Assembly: GCF_015712165.1 (NCBI RefSeq)
Contig: NZ_JADPZX010000001.1
Location: 5,096,001-5,160,000 of the forward strand
Length of the DNA: 64,000 nucleotides
Source of the DNA: Streptomyces spinoverrucosus
GTDB taxonomy: Bacteria > Actinomycetota > Actinomycetes > Streptomycetales > Streptomycetaceae
Direction: 5' to 3'
Shown here in pieces: positions 62,029 to 64,000 of this stretch. The stretch's first letter is position 1. Each line of letters opens with the position of its first letter. A program made the translations under genes and the position numbers. The notes below the pieces were generated by a model. That model was not told the origin of the DNA and made no database searches. It worked only from the letters and a program-made list of their open reading frames with translations.

Positions 62029-63159
62029 ATGCTCTCCGGGAACGGTCGTCACCGTCGCCCCCGCCAGGCACCCGCTCTCGTCGTCGCGGCCGGTGTGACC
62101 GGCTCCGCCATCGCCATCCCCCTCCTCGGCGCCACCGGCGCGAGTGCGGCCAGCGGGACGACCTGGGACCGGGTCGCGGAGTGCGAGACCGGTGGCTCCT
62201 GGAGCGCGGACACGGGCAACGGGTACTTCGGCGGGCTGCAACTCTCCCAGGAGGACTGGGAGAAGTACGGTGGCCTCACCTATGCGGCGAGCGCGGACCG
62301 GGCCAGCCGTTCGCAGCAGATCGCCGTCGCCGAGAAGGTCCTCGCGAACCAGGGCGTCGGCGCGTGGGCGACCTGCGGTCCGCTCGTCGGGCTCGACACG
62401 GACTCCTCGGCGGCCCGCGTCGACACCGGCGTGGCCGGTGATGCGTCGAGTACGCCGTTGGATACGAGATCCAGCGATTCAGGAAGTCTGTCCAACTCGC
62501 TTGGATTGTCCAACTCATCCGGCAGCTCCTACGGCGGCGACACCGGCAGCTCCGACGACTCAAACGGGACCGACGACTCCAACAGCTCCAATGGGGCCAA
62601 CAGTTCCAATGGGCCCAGCAGATCCGATGCACCCACAGATTCCACCAAACCCACAGAATCGGGCGAATCCACCTCACCCTCCGGCTCCGCCACCCCCGCC
62701 ACCCCCACCACCTCTCCGTCCGACCCCTCCTCCGGGCCCAGCGGATCCGCCACGTCCCCCGGCTCCAGCGAATCCCCCGAATCGGGCGAATCCCCCTCAA
62801 CTTCCCTGCTTCCTGGCGTGTCGTCGACCTCGCCGAACACCTCCAGCCTCACCGACACGGGGGCTCTCCTCGGCTCCGGCAAGCACCGCGGGCACAGTGC
62901 GGACGAGGGTGCGGCCGACGGTCGTACCGTCGAATCCTCAGGGCGGCACGCCTCGCGCGGTGGGGCCACCACCCGTGCGGCCGTCGACGGTTCGTACACG
63001 GTCCGGGAGGGCGACAGCCTCTGGGGGATCGCCGACTCCCTTGGTGTGCAAGGCGGATGGTCCGCGCTCTACGCCGAGAACAAGGACGCCCTCGGCACCG
63101 ACCCCGACCGCATCCTCCCCGGTCAGACGCTCGATGTCGGCGTCGAGTCGGGCGACTAG
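62029..63159 (+). CDS. rpfC: Secreted resuscitation-promoting factor with LysM domain
   Basis: The 376-residue protein has a signal peptide (about 1-42; cut near GASA/ASG), a transglycosylase-like Rpf domain (TTWDRVAECETGGSW, with catalytic Glu in the CET context; GYFGGLQLSQEDWEKYGG; a closing Cys in WATCG), a 190-residue Ser/Asp/Asn/Gly then Pro/Ser/Thr-rich linker, and a C-terminal LysM (GSYTVREGDSLWGIADSLGV, DRILPGQTLDVG). It cleaves peptidoglycan during spore germination. ATG 62029 has GAAAGG 7 bp before; an in-frame extension upstream has no signal-like features. It lies next to rpfA; the symbol follows the S. coelicolor naming as I remember it. Confidence 0.9.
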   Translation: MLSGNGRHRRPRQAPALVVAAGVTGSAIAIPLLGATGASAASGTTWDRVAECETGGSWSADTGNGYFGGLQLSQEDWEKYGGLTYAASADRASRSQQIAVAEKVLANQGVGAWATCGPLVGLDTDSSAARVDTGVAGDASSTPLDTRSSDSGSLSNSLGLSNSSGSSYGGDTGSSDDSNGTDDSNSSNGANSSNGPSRSDAPTDSTKPTESGESTSPSGSATPATPTTSPSDPSSGPSGSATSPGSSESPESGESPSTSLLPGVSSTSPNTSSLTDTGALLGSGKHRGHSADEGAADGRTVESSGRHASRGGATTRAAVDGSYTVREGDSLWGIADSLGVQGGWSALYAENKDALGTDPDRILPGQTLDVGVESGD

Positions 63160-63326
63160 CGGTCGCGGGAAATCGCCCACGAACAGCGGGAGTTCACGTC
63201 ACATTTCGCGCTGAATGTCCGTTTTGGCGAAAGTGTGGGATGAGTCTCAGAAGCCCTGATCGTCTTTGAAATTCCGCCGATCGCGTGTCTACGGTCATGA
63301 CCGCTCGCCAACGCGAGCCCCGGTTG

Positions 63327-63536
63327 CCGCAACGCCGAATCCTGCCAGCGGCTGCCCGGGAACAGTCGTCGCGTCAAGCGCCGTAGGCAGGAGCGGGGGA
63401 CCCAAGGTAAGTGCCGGGCCCGGCAGTTGAGGCGACTCAGCGCCGGCACCGGCTTGGGGTGAAGCCATGCCTTCTACGGAGGTGTGGCCGGGCAACTCAT
63501 CCGGCCCGAACCCGACAGCTCACCTCGCAGGCGTCG
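63327..63536 (+). ncRNA. ydaO-type c-di-AMP riboswitch upstream of rpfA
   Basis: The leader carries the conserved pieces of the ydaO/yuaA motif in order: CGGGGGACCCAAGG (about 63394-63407), CTTGGGGTGAAGCC (about 63453-63466), then CCCGAACCCGACAGCTCACC and CTCGCAGGCGTC (about 63504-63535). The upstream pair CCTGCC (63342)/GGCAGG (63385) closes an additional stem. In S. coelicolor an rpfA riboswitch of this class is known to bind c-di-AMP and control expression of this muralytic enzyme. It ends 17 bp before the ATG, close to the ribosome site. Exact ends are approximate. Confidence 0.88.
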
Positions 63537-63540
63537 GTGA

Positions 63541-64000
<460 letters not shown>

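Overview
The window reads as a piece of a Streptomyces chromosome. G+C is very high, third codon positions are almost all G or C, GTG and TTG starts are common, and the gene set (galTEK with galactose-type leader repeats, tamR/tam, ppc, rplY-prs-glmU, mfd, mazG, two resuscitation-promoting-factor genes with a c-di-AMP riboswitch) is a conserved Streptomyces core region. From memory, the order resembles the S. coelicolor region that ends at rpfA; I could not check this by alignment.

Layout. 1-7.4 kb: the 3' end of a peptidoglycan amidase, an ABC-F ATPase, two paralogous membrane-anchored beta-propeller proteins and an atypical LuxR-type response regulator. 7.7-13.6 kb: a small membrane protein and a sodium/sugar symporter diverging from galT-galE-galK, then an acetyltransferase. 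13.7-18.7 kb: a possible structured RNA, a second response regulator, a block of intergenic repeats, the divergent tamR/tam pair, and a desaturase-TetR operon diverging from ppc. 18.7-27.3 kb: ppc, then a leftward run pth, rplY, prs, glmU, tRNA-Gln(UUG) and a helix-turn-helix protein with a possible endonuclease-like C-terminus. 27.4-36.8 kb is the most accessory-looking stretch: an unpaired histidine kinase, a polymorphic-toxin/SUKH locus, an IS30-family insertion sequence and a coiled-coil protein. 36.8-44.5 kb: an acetate-type symporter with its DUF485 partner, a DHA2 drug exporter and a MacB-like ABC exporter. 44.7-53.6 kb: mfd, a TetR regulator diverging from an SCO6745-like protein, and small secreted or lipid-anchored proteins. 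53.7-64 kb: a solitary helix-turn-helix/N6-adenine methylase/specificity fusion, a membrane protein with a Ser/Thr kinase, a SurA-like lipoprotein, mazG with a P450, a secreted Rpf-LysM protein, and rpfA behind its riboswitch, cut by the window edge.

Three things stand out. (1) The toxin/immunity locus at 29.1-34.4 kb holds a free YwqJ-type deaminase with a SUKH-3 partner, diverging from two polypeptides in which a toxin-like domain is fused to an immunity-type domain (WHH nuclease-like with SUKH-1; Imm35, a long Gly/Pro/Ala linker, deaminase-like and SUKH-4). (2) The solitary methylase gene carries GTGAAC/GTTCAC half-sites at 9-bp spacing upstream and six more at exactly 18-bp spacing inside its own coding sequence. 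(3) Several genes end in short tandem repeats anchored on or next to the stop codon (7, 14, 15, 19, 23, 24, 44 and about 110 bp units), which looks like a local mutational or regulatory pattern. A nested set of inverted repeats at 13716-13884 is a candidate structured RNA.
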